Below are positions 15,568-21,667 of a DNA stretch of 61,955 nt, one piece after another. The notes under the pieces were generated by a model, which saw only the letters and a list, made by a program, of their open reading frames with translations, was not told the origin of the DNA and ran no database searches. Source of the stretch: a virus; IMG/VR virus record IMGVR_UViG_3300028364_000001, positions 1 through 61,955 of that record; one strand, written 5' to 3'. Position 1 is the stretch's first letter. Each line of letters begins with the position of its first letter. A program made the translations under genes and the position numbers.

Positions 15568-15970
15568 CTGCGACGTCTCTCGTGATCAGCTCTTCGGCGG
15601 CCGTCAGGCGCTCCTGCAGCCACTGCACGTCTTCGGCGTTGTCCACGTTGGTCCATGTGTGGATCTGTCCTGACTGACGCACGACGATTATGGCGGACAC
15701 GTCAGGTTCGCACGCGTGGCGCCCCATCCGCTCGCGCGCGAAGTCCACCAAGTCGTTGCCCATGACATGGGTGACGGGGTTATCTCCTTCCCACGCAGTG
15801 TCTGGCAGCTCCGGCACGTACCAGCCGCCCTCTGCACCTACGATCAGGCTGCTGCAGGCGGTGCACGTGAGGACCCCCTCGCCGCCCAACGCGAAGCTGG
15901 CACAACCGCAGCCGCACACCCACACCACCTCGGGTGGAGCTTTCGATGGGAACGCGATCACTTCACTCAT
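15560..15970 (-). CDS. Zinc-ribbon protein, unknown function
   Basis: 136 residues from the ATG at 15970. The N-terminal CGCGC and CTAC cysteines (residues about 18-40) form a likely zinc ribbon; the rest is mixed, with VSAIIVVRQSGQIHTW. It overlaps both the small terminase gene and the next gene by 8 bases, indicating one tight operon. Confidence 0.65.
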   Translation of the reverse strand: MSEVIAFPSKAPPEVVWVCGCGCASFALGGEGVLTCTACSSLIVGAEGGWYVPELPDTAWEGDNPVTHVMGNDLVDFARERMGRHACEPDVSAIIVVRQSGQIHTWTNVDNAEDVQWLQERLTAAEELITRDVADE

Positions 15971-16541
15971 CGTAGTCTTCCTCCTCCGGTTCTTCTGGCT
16001 CATCATCTATGAAGTCTGCGTCCTCGACCGTCAGCAGCTGCTGCAGCTTGGCACGCAGTCGATCCTTCACGTCGTCGGTAGTCTGGTGGGTGACCGTGAC
16101 CTCACGCTTCTCGTTGAACAGGCCCACGTCGCCAATCTTGCCGAGCAGCTCCAAGGCGCGCAACCGCACCCGCGGGTCAGGGTTCTCCGTCTCGACCACC
16201 AGCTTGTTGGTCACGAGGAACCGCACCTGCTGTGCTTCCTGCACCACCTTGTGGCCGAACTCCTGCAAGATGTGTTCTGTGAGCAGCAGGGCCGCCGGGG
16301 TCTGCTTGAGCAGTCCAAGGGCCGCAGCCTTCAACATCAGCTCACCCGGCTCCTGCGCCGCCTGCCGGGTGATCCCCGCCGCATAGTCGAGATCTGCATC
16401 TGTGGGGGCGAAGGTGAGACCTGCCTCGGCAAGCAGCCGGGCCGTGGCCGCAGCGGCCTTCAGTGTCGGCACGAACCGATCAAATTCATCGTTGTCGGGC
16501 ATTGGCATATCTACCTCAGGCGTCAGGCATATCATCGTCAT
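15963..16541 (-). CDS. terS: Small terminase subunit-like protein
   Basis: 192 residues. Start ATG at 16541 chosen because AGGAGG lies five bases upstream; an earlier in-frame start has none. Helical, with NPDPRVRLRALELLGKIGDV, a pattern seen in small terminases that recognise the packaging site and load TerL. The C-terminus is very acidic (DDEPEEPEEEDYDE). Position two genes before terL supports the role. Confidence 0.7.
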   Translation of the reverse strand: MTMICLTPEVDMPMPDNDEFDRFVPTLKAAAATARLLAEAGLTFAPTDADLDYAAGITRQAAQEPGELMLKAAALGLLKQTPAALLLTEHILQEFGHKVVQEAQQVRFLVTNKLVVETENPDPRVRLRALELLGKIGDVGLFNEKREVTVTHQTTDDVKDRLRAKLQQLLTVEDADFIDDEPEEPEEEDYDE

Positions 16542-16660
16542 CAGCGCCTCCTGACACAATATAGCCCCCCTTGGCAGAAAAGGGGAGTACCTAAATAAAA
16601 CAGGGGGTGGGGGTCTTCTGAGGGTGGCGACCGGCTGAAAAAATAATCAGGGGTGGGGGT
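16542..16660. repeat. Gap with duplicated G-rich motif
   Basis: The interval between the small terminase and HTH genes has two copies of CAGGGGTGGGGGTCT (one with an extra G), near 16601 and 16648, and a short stem CCCCTT/AAGGGG near 16565-16582. No gene is visible. Possible regulatory or packaging-site element. Confidence 0.4.
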
Positions 16661-16864
16661 CTATGCTTCGCCCCTGCGCACCGAGACCATCAGTCTGAGC
16701 GTATAAGCCATGACTGGGCCAACAGCACGATGCTGGGGATCGTAAGGGTTCTCGTAGCGCCGGATCGTGCGCCCCCCATTCGCACCCATCCCCCACTCGT
16801 CAGCCAGCTCCTGCTCGTCGAAGCCAAGGTATTTGCGAGCGGCTTTGAACTCCGAAGGCGTCAT
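16661..16864 (-). CDS. XRE-type helix-turn-helix protein
   Basis: 67 residues: MTPSEFKAARKYLGFDEQEL, then ADEWGMGANGGRTIRRYE. The helix pattern matches HTH_XRE domains, with the recognition helix at about residues 28-40. It could regulate the divergent promoters just to its right, or act in packaging. ATGA overlap with the upstream membrane protein gene. Confidence 0.7.
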   Translation of the reverse strand: MTPSEFKAARKYLGFDEQELADEWGMGANGGRTIRRYENPYDPQHRAVGPVMAYTLRLMVSVRRGEA

Positions 16865-17016
16865 GCACCAAACCCTATCAGTGCCCCTAGCACTGCGCCC
16901 ACGACGATGAACCCTGACCAGAGCTGTTCCCCTGTTGCGGTCCCTTCGATGACGGACACGGCCATGCCCGTGAAGTAGCCCACTGCTGCACCTGCGAGTG
17001 CGCCCACGACGATCAT
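16861..17016 (-). CDS. Small two-helix membrane protein (glycine-zipper type)
   Basis: 51 residues from the ATG at 17016 (AAGGAG upstream). Two Gly/Ala-rich hydrophobic segments (VGALAGAAVGYFTGMAVSV and FIVVGAVLGALIGFG) joined by a short polar loop. First gene of the late minus-strand operon. Possible inner-membrane factor; no family recognised. Confidence 0.65.
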   Translation of the reverse strand: MIVVGALAGAAVGYFTGMAVSVIEGTATGEQLWSGFIVVGAVLGALIGFGA

Positions 17017-17043
17017 ATTGTTGCTCCTTGGTTGCTGCCTCGT

Positions 17044-17073
17044 AATATATTGCACCTTATAGTGGTGTGTCAA
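17044..17073 (-). promoter_or_regulatory. Sigma70-like promoter for the late minus-strand operon
   Basis: On the minus strand TTGACA (17073..17068), 18-base spacer, TATATT (17049..17044), 28 bases before the ATG at 17016. A perfect -35 and near-consensus -10 suggest use of host RNA polymerase. Confidence 0.75.
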
Positions 17074-17265
17074 GGGGAATAGTGGTGGCTGGACATATAT
17101 AAAATATATGCTGCAACGCAGAAAAACTGAAAATGGTTCGTGTGGAATAGTAATATATACAGCGCCCCGCCCGCCCCCTCATATGGGGTGATACCCCCTG
17201 CGTGGGGTTCGCTGGATTCACCCTCAAAAACGACCCAGCCCCATTAGCCCGCTGGCCTAAGTCTA

Positions 17266-17294
17266 TTGATCTTAACCCAAGCCTATCCTATAAG
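17266..17294 (+). promoter_or_regulatory. Sigma70-like promoter for the 17352 gene
   Basis: TTGATC (17266-17271), 17-base spacer, TATAAG (17289-17294), 57 bases before the ATG. Confidence 0.7.
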
Positions 17295-17351
17295 TAGGTT
17301 GTCAGGACGGAATAACCCGTTCCCGACATTCAATCGAAAGCAAAACACACT

Positions 17352-18128
17352 ATGGAAAACACAATCAACACCCCCCGCGATACTTCAAACGATACCCCCC
17401 GCGATCTTTCCTTGATCCTTTCGACGATTCCATTGGCCATCCGCGCAATGGGGAAGGAAGCGACTGCCACTGTCGCCGCTGACACCGCCGCCATGGCGGT
17501 TCATGACGCGGCGGTAGCTACGTTCGGCACTGCGCGTTGTTTGACCGCCACGTCACGCGACAAGGACGCCACGCCTGTTGAGGCGCTGGCCTATATTGAC
17601 TGTAAGGAAGCGGCTGTCGCTGAAGTATGGGGCAAGGCGTTCGCTGACAAGGTAAACAATGGTGGCGCGGCAAAGGAAAAGATTGGCGCGCCCAAGCGTG
17701 GCATGGCGTCTAATACCCGTTCATACTGGCAACAACAAAAAGGCAAGGTTTGGAGCCGGATAACAGCACGCATTGCCAAGGTACTGGCAGAACGCCGTGC
17801 CGCACAGGATACGACAACCGGCGGCACGAAAGCACCAAACCGCAAGGCTGGGGTGGACGAACGCGCAATCGCCGCGCTAGGCGTACCGATGAAGGCAATT
17901 CGCAAGGCGATGGAATCGACCGATGGCAAGGGCGAACAACTGCCGCCCCATATCGACGCGAATGCTTTCCTTCGCTTGTCTGAATTGGCATTGCTTGCCT
18001 TGTCACCGATTCGTGCCAAGCAAGAGCAAGCCCGCATTGCCCTGACCGCGTATGATGCAGCGGTGTCGCTTGTGGGCAAGAGCAAGCCCCGCCCGACTGG
18101 CAAGCTGGCAAGCAAGCCCAAATCCTAA
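17352..18128 (+). CDS. Monocistronic early-type protein, unknown function
   Basis: 258 residues. Thr/Asp/Pro-rich start (two PRDTSNDTPRD-like segments), an Ala-rich helical N-terminal half, a basic middle (RSYWQQQKGKVWSRITARIAKV) that could contact nucleic acid, and a basic Pro-rich end. It has its own promoter and terminator and faces away from the late operon, so it may be an early host-takeover or regulatory gene. No family recognised. Confidence 0.75.
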   Translation: MENTINTPRDTSNDTPRDLSLILSTIPLAIRAMGKEATATVAADTAAMAVHDAAVATFGTARCLTATSRDKDATPVEALAYIDCKEAAVAEVWGKAFADKVNNGGAAKEKIGAPKRGMASNTRSYWQQQKGKVWSRITARIAKVLAERRAAQDTTTGGTKAPNRKAGVDERAIAALGVPMKAIRKAMESTDGKGEQLPPHIDANAFLRLSELALLALSPIRAKQEQARIALTAYDAAVSLVGKSKPRPTGKLASKPKS

Positions 18129-18137
18129 GATACAATT

Positions 18138-18169
18138 GCCCCTGTGCCGCAAGGCATGGGGGCTTTTTT
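18138..18169 (+). terminator. Rho-independent terminator after the 17352 gene
   Basis: GCCCCTGTGCC (18138-18148), loop GCAA, GGCATGGGGGC (18153-18163) with two G-T pairs, then TTTTTT. Located ten bases after the stop. Confidence 0.88.
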
Positions 18170-18194
18170 GTGTCCATTTTTTGGTTCCCTCACA

Positions 18195-18216
18195 GAAACC
18201 AGTTCCGTAGCAGGTA
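18195..18216. repeat. R repeat, copy 1 (GAAACCAGTTCCGTAGCAGG)
   Basis: One of three direct repeats with the core GAAACCAGTTyyGTdGCAG; see also 18262 and 18637. This copy lies beyond the last HNH-like gene, next to a hairpin copy at 18229, as if it bordered a lost cassette. Confidence 0.7.
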
Positions 18217-18228
18217 CGGGCCTGACCC

Positions 18229-18249
18229 ACTTAGGCGTCAGGACTAAGT
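18229..18249. repeat. Hairpin repeat H1 (orphan)
   Basis: ACTTAG, 9-base middle, CTAAGT. Read on the minus strand it equals the element at 19717 except for its last base. It stands alone with R copy 1 and no gene. Confidence 0.75.
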
Positions 18250-18261
18250 GCCGCGCGGGCC

Positions 18262-18290
18262 GGAAACCAGTTCTGTTGCAGCTGTGAGGC
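18262..18290. repeat. R repeat, copy 2
   Basis: GGAAACCAGTTCTGTTGCAG followed by CTGTGAGGC. It lies directly downstream (minus strand) of the gene at 18301-18618. Confidence 0.75.
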
Positions 18291-18300
18291 GAGGTGACGC

Positions 18301-18618
18301 CTAATCGTATCGACCGCTCTCGGCGAACAAGGGGAGATCCTCCCCCCACTCATTGGCGCGCTTCCGTGTGGCCACCATGGCGAGCTTCGCATCCCTGCGC
18401 AGATTGCTGAGGTGCTTGCCAGTTGTCGTGGTCTTGAGGGCTGTGGCACACCTGCTGCACACCGGGGCCAACGGATACCCCGCGCAGGCCACATCAGGAA
18501 AGCCAATAGGTGCGAGAAACAGGGAGCGGCCCGACAGTGGGCCTTGCCCACAACAATGACAGCTTGAGCCATATTGGCGGACCGCGAGGCCGCGCAGCAC
18601 AGTACGTTCGGAGGGCAT
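18301..18618 (-). CDS. HNH-like zinc protein, paralogue B
   Basis: 105 residues from the ATG at 18618 (AAAGGA upstream). Zinc pairs CHCCG and CSRC, with RQYGSSCHCCGQGPLSGRS and LFLAPIG. It aligns with the 18666-18974 protein over the N-terminal 70 residues. The histidine-rich segment of an HNH site is largely replaced, so nuclease activity is doubtful. Stop codon TAG lies in a half copy of the hairpin repeat. Confidence 0.65.
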   Translation of the reverse strand: MPSERTVLRGLAVRQYGSSCHCCGQGPLSGRSLFLAPIGFPDVACAGYPLAPVCSRCATALKTTTTGKHLSNLRRDAKLAMVATRKRANEWGEDLPLFAESGRYD

Positions 18619-18636
18619 GATGTGTCCTTTCAGGAT

Positions 18637-18665
18637 GGAAACCAGTTTTGTGGCAGCTGTGGGAC
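18637..18665. repeat. R repeat, copy 3
   Basis: GGAAACCAGTTTTGTGGCAG followed by CTGTGGGAC. It lies between the two paralogous HNH-like genes, in the leader of the downstream one. Confidence 0.75.
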
Positions 18666-18974
18666 TTAGTCCGCACGCCTATGTCCGTCGTCCGGCACCG
18701 GGGCGATCTTGTAGCCACCTATGGTGGCCTGCTCACGCGTTATTTCGATCATGGCGTTGGCACGTCTGCGCAAGGTCTGCACGATTGCCTTCCGTGTGAC
18801 CCCAGCCTTGAGGTGGTTGTGACACTCTTTACACAGTGGGATGTGGTGATGGTTGGGTCCGATAGGTAAAACGAACAAACCACGTCGATTTAGCGGTCCT
18901 ATGGCGCAAACTTTACAATGCGAACCGTAGTTTCTTATTGCCTGTGCTCGGTCTAGCTGGTGCTCAGTGGCCAT
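18666..18974 (-). CDS. HNH-like zinc protein, paralogue A
   Basis: 102 residues from the ATG at 18974, chosen for the AGGAAAGG upstream; an ATG at 19019 is weaker. RNYGSHCKVCAIGPLNRRG, LFVLPIG, then HHHIPLCKECHNHLK, the zinc-finger core of HNH nucleases. A basic helix follows (RKAIVQTLRRRANAM). The stop codon TAA lies inside a degenerate hairpin repeat. The gene probably acts on DNA; role in the phage unknown. Confidence 0.7.
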   Translation of the reverse strand: MATEHQLDRAQAIRNYGSHCKVCAIGPLNRRGLFVLPIGPNHHHIPLCKECHNHLKAGVTRKAIVQTLRRRANAMIEITREQATIGGYKIAPVPDDGHRRAD

Positions 18975-18989
18975 TTTGGGCCCTTTCCT

Positions 18990-19415
18990 AATGTTCTGAA
19001 ACCGACGAAAATCCGTCATCTGGAAAGTTTACATCAGTATCAAGAGTTCTGCAACAATAAATTATAGTTCCACAGGTCCTGATATCGATGTAAACTATTC
19101 TTATCTCGGGCCCCGGAACATTGGTTTTCGTTAGATATCAATGACTTAGCTTTTTCAATGTTTTGCAATGTTCCGGCCCAATGTTCGGCGTAAGTCATTG
19201 ATATTGCAGCGTTGTTGCAATGTTCCGCGATTTGAAGGGTAGGGGGGTGGCTTGAAAAACGAAATCAGCGAGAAACGGTCCGTTTTGCCAATGTTCAGCA
19301 CCGAGCACAAAAAAATGTAGTTGAGTACCCTAAATCCCGGAACATTTGCACATCCTCCTAACACATTGATATATATATATATATTTAAGAACATTACTAC
19401 AACAATAAGAACATT
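18990..19415. repeat. AATGTTC iteron cluster, candidate replication origin
   Basis: Nine exact AATGTTC heptamers in both orientations, starting at 18990, 19116(-), 19167, 19180, 19219, 19290, 19340(-), 19389(-) and 19409(-), several in the longer context GCAATGTTCCG. A 14-bp inverted repeat (19135-19148 and 19191-19204) encloses two of them. An alternating AT run (19369-19387) lies among the last copies. This is the usual make-up of an iteron-type origin or a multi-site operator. Confidence 0.6.
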
Positions 19416-19652
19416 GCTCGCCTGATACCTCCTGCAACCCCACGCTGCCGTGCCACGCCCGGTGCAACCCCACGCCACCACGCAACGCCACCTGATACCG
19501 AAATCAGTGTTAGAAATTCTATCTCCGTAGTTAGATTTTTTATCTACCCCACGACTAAGCCTCCGAGATAAAACTTCTATCTCTCCCCCAGCGATGCCAG
19601 TTTTACCGCCATAAACCACCAGAAGAAACCTCCCACTTTCAGAAGAAACTGC

Positions 19653-19680
19653 TTGATATAAGGTGCCGGAATGGTATTCT
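19653..19680 (+). promoter_or_regulatory. Sigma70-like promoter for the accessory operon
   Basis: TTGATA (19653-19658), 16-base spacer, TATTCT (19675-19680), 80 bases before the first gene and upstream of hairpin H2. Confidence 0.55.
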
Positions 19681-19716
19681 GATGGTAGAAAGACGAGTTA
19701 CCCCGGTGCCTAGACC

Positions 19717-19737
19717 ACTTAGTCCTGACGCCTAAGC
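19717..19737 (+). promoter_or_regulatory. Hairpin-leader element H2
   Basis: CTTAG (19718-19722) and CTAAG (19732-19736) arms, followed by CCAACCCAAAGAAAGG and the ATG at 19761. First plus-strand copy of the repeated intergenic element. Confidence 0.75.
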
Positions 19738-19760
19738 CAACCCAAAGAAAGGTTAACCCC

Positions 19761-19976
19761 ATGCCCAAGCAAGCCAAGAATGCGTCGATCACGTTCCAGA
19801 ACGTGACGAAAACCAAACTCCACACCGTCCAGTGCGATACAGCCTCCATCGGCCAGATCATCGAGTGGTACGCCGCGGCGCACTCCGGCGACCACATCAA
19901 CATCACCACGTGGTATCCCAAGCGCGAGATATGCCGCACGCTGAATGCGCCCCCCACCATTTTCCCCAAGCTCTGA
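19761..19976 (+). CDS. Small protein, unknown function
   Basis: 71 residues: MPKQAKNASITFQNVTKTKL, then CDTASIGQIIEWYAAAHSGD and ITTWYPKREICRTL. A compact alpha/beta protein by appearance; no family recognised. First gene after the accessory promoter. Confidence 0.6.
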   Translation: MPKQAKNASITFQNVTKTKLHTVQCDTASIGQIIEWYAAAHSGDHINITTWYPKREICRTLNAPPTIFPKL

Positions 19977-19990
19977 GAAAGGTCCTCACC

Positions 19991-20056
19991 ATGCCCGACC
20001 AGAAACCCCACTTAGTCCCCGTGCCTAAGCCAACAGAAGGAAGACCCCGATGCTAA
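19991..20056 (+). CDS. Possible 21-residue leader peptide across hairpin H3
   Basis: ATG at 19991 after GAGAAAGG; MPDQKPHLVPVPKPTEGRPR, stop TAA at 20054, overlapping the next gene start at 20050. The hairpin arms lie within this frame, so ribosome movement could affect folding. It may also be fortuitous. Confidence 0.3.
   Translation: MPDQKPHLVPVPKPTEGRPRC
20011..20029 (+). promoter_or_regulatory. Hairpin-leader element H3
   Basis: CTTAG (20011-20015) and CTAAG (20025-20029), followed by CCAACAGAAGGAAGA and the ATG at 20050. Confidence 0.65.
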
Positions 20057-20199
20057 AACTCAGAGCGTTCCTCAACGGCATGTTGGAGTTCCGCACAAGC
20101 TGGACGACAAACTATCCCGACGACGCCTTGATGGAAACCTACGACAGGGGCCGCGACCCCGCGCACCGGCTCACCTTTCGCAGATATGAAGAGCGTTGA
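20050..20199 (+). CDS. 49-residue conserved small protein
   Basis: MLKLRAFLNGMLEFRTSWTT, then DDALMETYDRGRDPAHRLTF. The D-x-x-L-x-x-x-Y-D-x-G-R-D-x-x-H-R-L-T-F pattern recurs in small proteins of alphaproteobacterial phages. Function unknown. Confidence 0.6.
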   Translation: MLKLRAFLNGMLEFRTSWTTNYPDDALMETYDRGRDPAHRLTFRRYEER

Positions 20200-20231
20200 C
20201 CCACCAACCAACCCAAAGAAAGGTTCACACC

Positions 20232-20324
20232 ATGCTTCTCAAGATCATGCTCGCCCTGCACTATCTGTTCCTCGCAGTGGCGCTATGGTTCCCCTTCCTC
20301 GCCTTCTGGTTCCTGACACCATGA
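20232..20324 (+). CDS. 30-residue single-span membrane peptide
   Basis: ATG at 20232 with the CCAACCCAAAGAAAGG leader; stop overlaps the next ATG. MLLKIMLALHYLFLAVALW is one continuous hydrophobic helix ending WFLTP. Could be a small toxin-like or holin-like peptide; no evidence for either beyond hydrophobicity. Confidence 0.5.
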   Translation: MLLKIMLALHYLFLAVALWFPFLAFWFLTP

Positions 20325-20521
20325 CCCCCTTCCACCCGGACTACGGGCTGGGCGACGAGCACCGCCTTGCAGCCTTGCGCTGTGCCGAAACCATTGGCCT
20401 CCGTCGTGCAGCGGCGGTGTTCAACGTGCACTTGTCATCCCTCTACAGGTGGCGAAAGAGCTACGACCCCGAGCTGCTGCGCTTCGCCGCGCGGCACGAG
20501 CAGCTTAGGCCTGACGCCTAA
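20321..20521 (+). CDS. Helix-turn-helix protein (transposase-/Hin-type HTH)
   Basis: 66 residues. AALRCAETIGLRRAAAVFNV followed by HLSSLYRWRKSYD has the spacing of an HTH of the Hin/IS3 type. The gene stop TAA at 20519 is part of the right arm of hairpin H4. Likely a small DNA-binding regulator. Confidence 0.6.
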   Translation: MTPFHPDYGLGDEHRLAALRCAETIGLRRAAAVFNVHLSSLYRWRKSYDPELLRFAARHEQLRPDA

Positions 20522-20523
20522 GC
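20503..20523 (+). promoter_or_regulatory. Hairpin-leader element H4
   Basis: GCTTAGGC, loop CTGAC, GCCTAAGC: a perfect eight-pair stem overlapping the stop of the HTH gene, followed by CCAAACAAAAGAAAGG and the ATG at 20547. Confidence 0.8.
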
Positions 20524-20546
20524 CAAACAAAAGAAAGGTTCACACC

Positions 20547-20750
20547 ATGCAAGTCCTCCAGATCCTGCGGGACATAAAGACACCCTCCGATGCCAGCGAA
20601 TGGCTCGCCGAACATGACAGCTGGCATCCCGACGACATCGTCGATCTTGCCGAGGAGGCACAGTTCGACCGCGCACACGACGCGAGCGACTACGAAGTGC
20701 TGCCGTGCAGCTGCTACGACGTGACCGTAACACTTAGGCCTCAGGTCTAA
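20547..20750 (+). CDS. Small acidic protein, unknown function
   Basis: 67 residues: MQVLQILRDIKTPSDASEWL, then SWHPDDIVDLAEEAQFDRAH and LPCSCYD. Acidic and helical. The last codons and stop lie in hairpin H5. No family recognised. Confidence 0.55.
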   Translation: MQVLQILRDIKTPSDASEWLAEHDSWHPDDIVDLAEEAQFDRAHDASDYEVLPCSCYDVTVTLRPQV

Positions 20751-20752
20751 GT
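20732..20752 (+). promoter_or_regulatory. Hairpin-leader element H5
   Basis: ACTTAGGCC, TCA, GGTCTAAGT: nine pairs with one G-T. Followed by CCACCCAAGAAAGG and the ATG at 20776. Confidence 0.75.
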
Positions 20753-20775
20753 CCACCCAAGAAAGGAATAACGAT

Positions 20776-20904
20776 ATGCCCTACAGAGTTCAGATCACCA
20801 AAGCCAAGTGGCGGGCCCTCGGAGGGTTCCGCAATTCCTCGCTGTTCCGCTCCCAGCGGGGCCAGCGGTGGGCATACTTTCGCCTGCTGGAGGGTCGGAC
20901 ATGA
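20776..20904 (+). CDS. 42-residue basic protein
   Basis: MPYRVQITKAKWRALGGFRN, then SSLFRSQRGQRWAYFRLLEG; six Arg in the last 20 residues. Stop overlaps the start of the first MIW-GDG gene (ATGA). Function unknown. Confidence 0.55.
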   Translation: MPYRVQITKAKWRALGGFRNSSLFRSQRGQRWAYFRLLEGRT

Positions 20905-21113
20905 TCTGGTCCTTCCTGCGCCCGCTGGTGCACCCCGCCGACATCTACGTCGACCGCGACGGGTACGGTTATGGCGACGGTGCATACAACGACATGCTTG
21001 GCCACTACGGCCAAGGTAGAGGCGACGGCGGGCCCGGTAATAGCCGCTCCCACGACACAGGCGAAGGCTTCTACTACGGCACAGGCTGCGGCTACGACGA
21101 CGACAACGACTGA
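20901..21113 (+). CDS. MIW-GDG family protein, copy 1
   Basis: 70 residues: MIWSFLRPLVHPADIYVDRD, then a Gly/Asp/Tyr/Asn-rich tail ending DDDND. This family has ten members in the window. All share an eleven-residue hydrophobic/aromatic start (MIWxFLRPLVW), with synonymous codon differences between copies that point to selection on the peptide, and a low-complexity GDGYG-type tail. This copy lacks the final W of the motif. Its stop TGA runs into hairpin H6. I know no function for the family. Confidence 0.7.
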   Translation: MIWSFLRPLVHPADIYVDRDGYGYGDGAYNDMLGHYGQGRGDGGPGNSRSHDTGEGFYYGTGCGYDDDND

Positions 21114-21133
21114 CTTAGTCATCCCGACTAGGT
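21113..21133 (+). promoter_or_regulatory. Hairpin-leader element H6
   Basis: ACTTAGTC, ATCCC, GACTAGGT (one G-T pair); first base is shared with the stop of copy 1. Followed by CCAACCCAAGGAG and the ATG at 21153. Confidence 0.8.
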
Positions 21134-21152
21134 CCAACCCAAGGAGATTACC

Positions 21153-21431
21153 ATGAACTTCAAGACCCCAACTCTCGCGATCCTCGTCATCACTGCTGGC
21201 CACGTCATGGTCGGCCGGGCGCGGAGCAACGACGACGGCTTCGTCGAACTGTTCGACGCACGCACCATCCGCAAGTGGGGGACGGCCAACGGCCTGAACC
21301 AATTGTATGATGGTCCCACCAGCGACACGGTGCTGGATGCCAAGGCACCTCTCATCTTGGTGCCGAATATCCACATCCTTTTCACCCTGCCTGTGAACGA
21401 GAGCGCAGCATGGATCGAAGCACTGGCATAA
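21153..21431 (+). CDS. Conserved accessory protein, unknown function
   Basis: 92 residues: MNFKTPTLAILVITAGHVMV, then RSNDDGFVELFDARTIRKWG and APLILVPNIHILFTLPVNES. Compact alpha/beta appearance, no catalytic motif. Stop and next start overlap as TAATGA. It forms a module with MIW-GDG copy 2. Confidence 0.6.
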   Translation: MNFKTPTLAILVITAGHVMVGRARSNDDGFVELFDARTIRKWGTANGLNQLYDGPTSDTVLDAKAPLILVPNIHILFTLPVNESAAWIEALA

Positions 21432-21625
21432 TGATCTGGGCGTTCTTGCGTCCGTTGGTGTGGCACAGGTCCCGATGGGGCGACGGCTACGGCGACGGCC
21501 ACGGCACCGGCTACGGCTACGGCTTCGGCTACGGCAACGGCTACGGCTACGGCGACGGCGACGGCAACGTCAACGGTAACGGCTACGGCGACGGCGACGG
21601 ATACAGCGGCGACGGCAACAACTGA
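21431..21625 (+). CDS. MIW-GDG family protein, copy 2
   Basis: 64 residues: MIWAFLRPLVWHRSRWGDGY, then a nearly pure alternation of Gly with Asp, Tyr, Asn (GYGYGFGYGNGYGYGDGDGN). The tail end DGDGYSGDG is shared with copy 7. The stop is fused to hairpin H7. Confidence 0.7.
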   Translation: MIWAFLRPLVWHRSRWGDGYGDGHGTGYGYGFGYGNGYGYGDGDGNVNGNGYGDGDGYSGDGNN

Positions 21626-21645
21626 CTTAGTCATCCCGACTAAGT
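21625..21645 (+). promoter_or_regulatory. Hairpin-leader element H7 (upstream of MoxR gene)
   Basis: ACTTAGTC, ATCCC, GACTAAGT: perfect eight-pair stem, the clearest form of the element. Followed by CCAACCAACTGAAGG and the ATG at 21668. Confidence 0.85.
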
Positions 21646-21667
21646 CCAACCAACTGAAGGACACGAC

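Larger units (their letters stand above)
17017..17351. promoter_or_regulatory. Divergent intergenic region
   Basis: 335 bases with no gene. It holds the minus-strand late promoter (17044-17073), an AT-rich near-palindrome (about 17094-17110), two small C/G hairpins (CCCC/GGGG arms, about 17174-17208) and the plus-strand promoter (17266-17294). It separates the two transcription directions. Confidence 0.75.
19020..19760. other. Gene-free region before the accessory block
   Basis: About 740 bases. It contains most of the iteron cluster, two direct repeats (CCTGATACC and GCAACCCCACGC, 19421-19500), a small stem GAGATA/TATCTC at 19565-19583, a promoter at 19653 and hairpin H2 at 19717. Minus-strand frames here are low complexity and have no ribosome site, so I call no gene. 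Confidence 0.7.

Noticed and set aside
19155-20011. Two overlapping minus-strand frames in the gene-free region
   Set aside because: One is low complexity across the AT run (NIYIYIN) and neither has a ribosome site. Repeats and promoter signals explain the region better.
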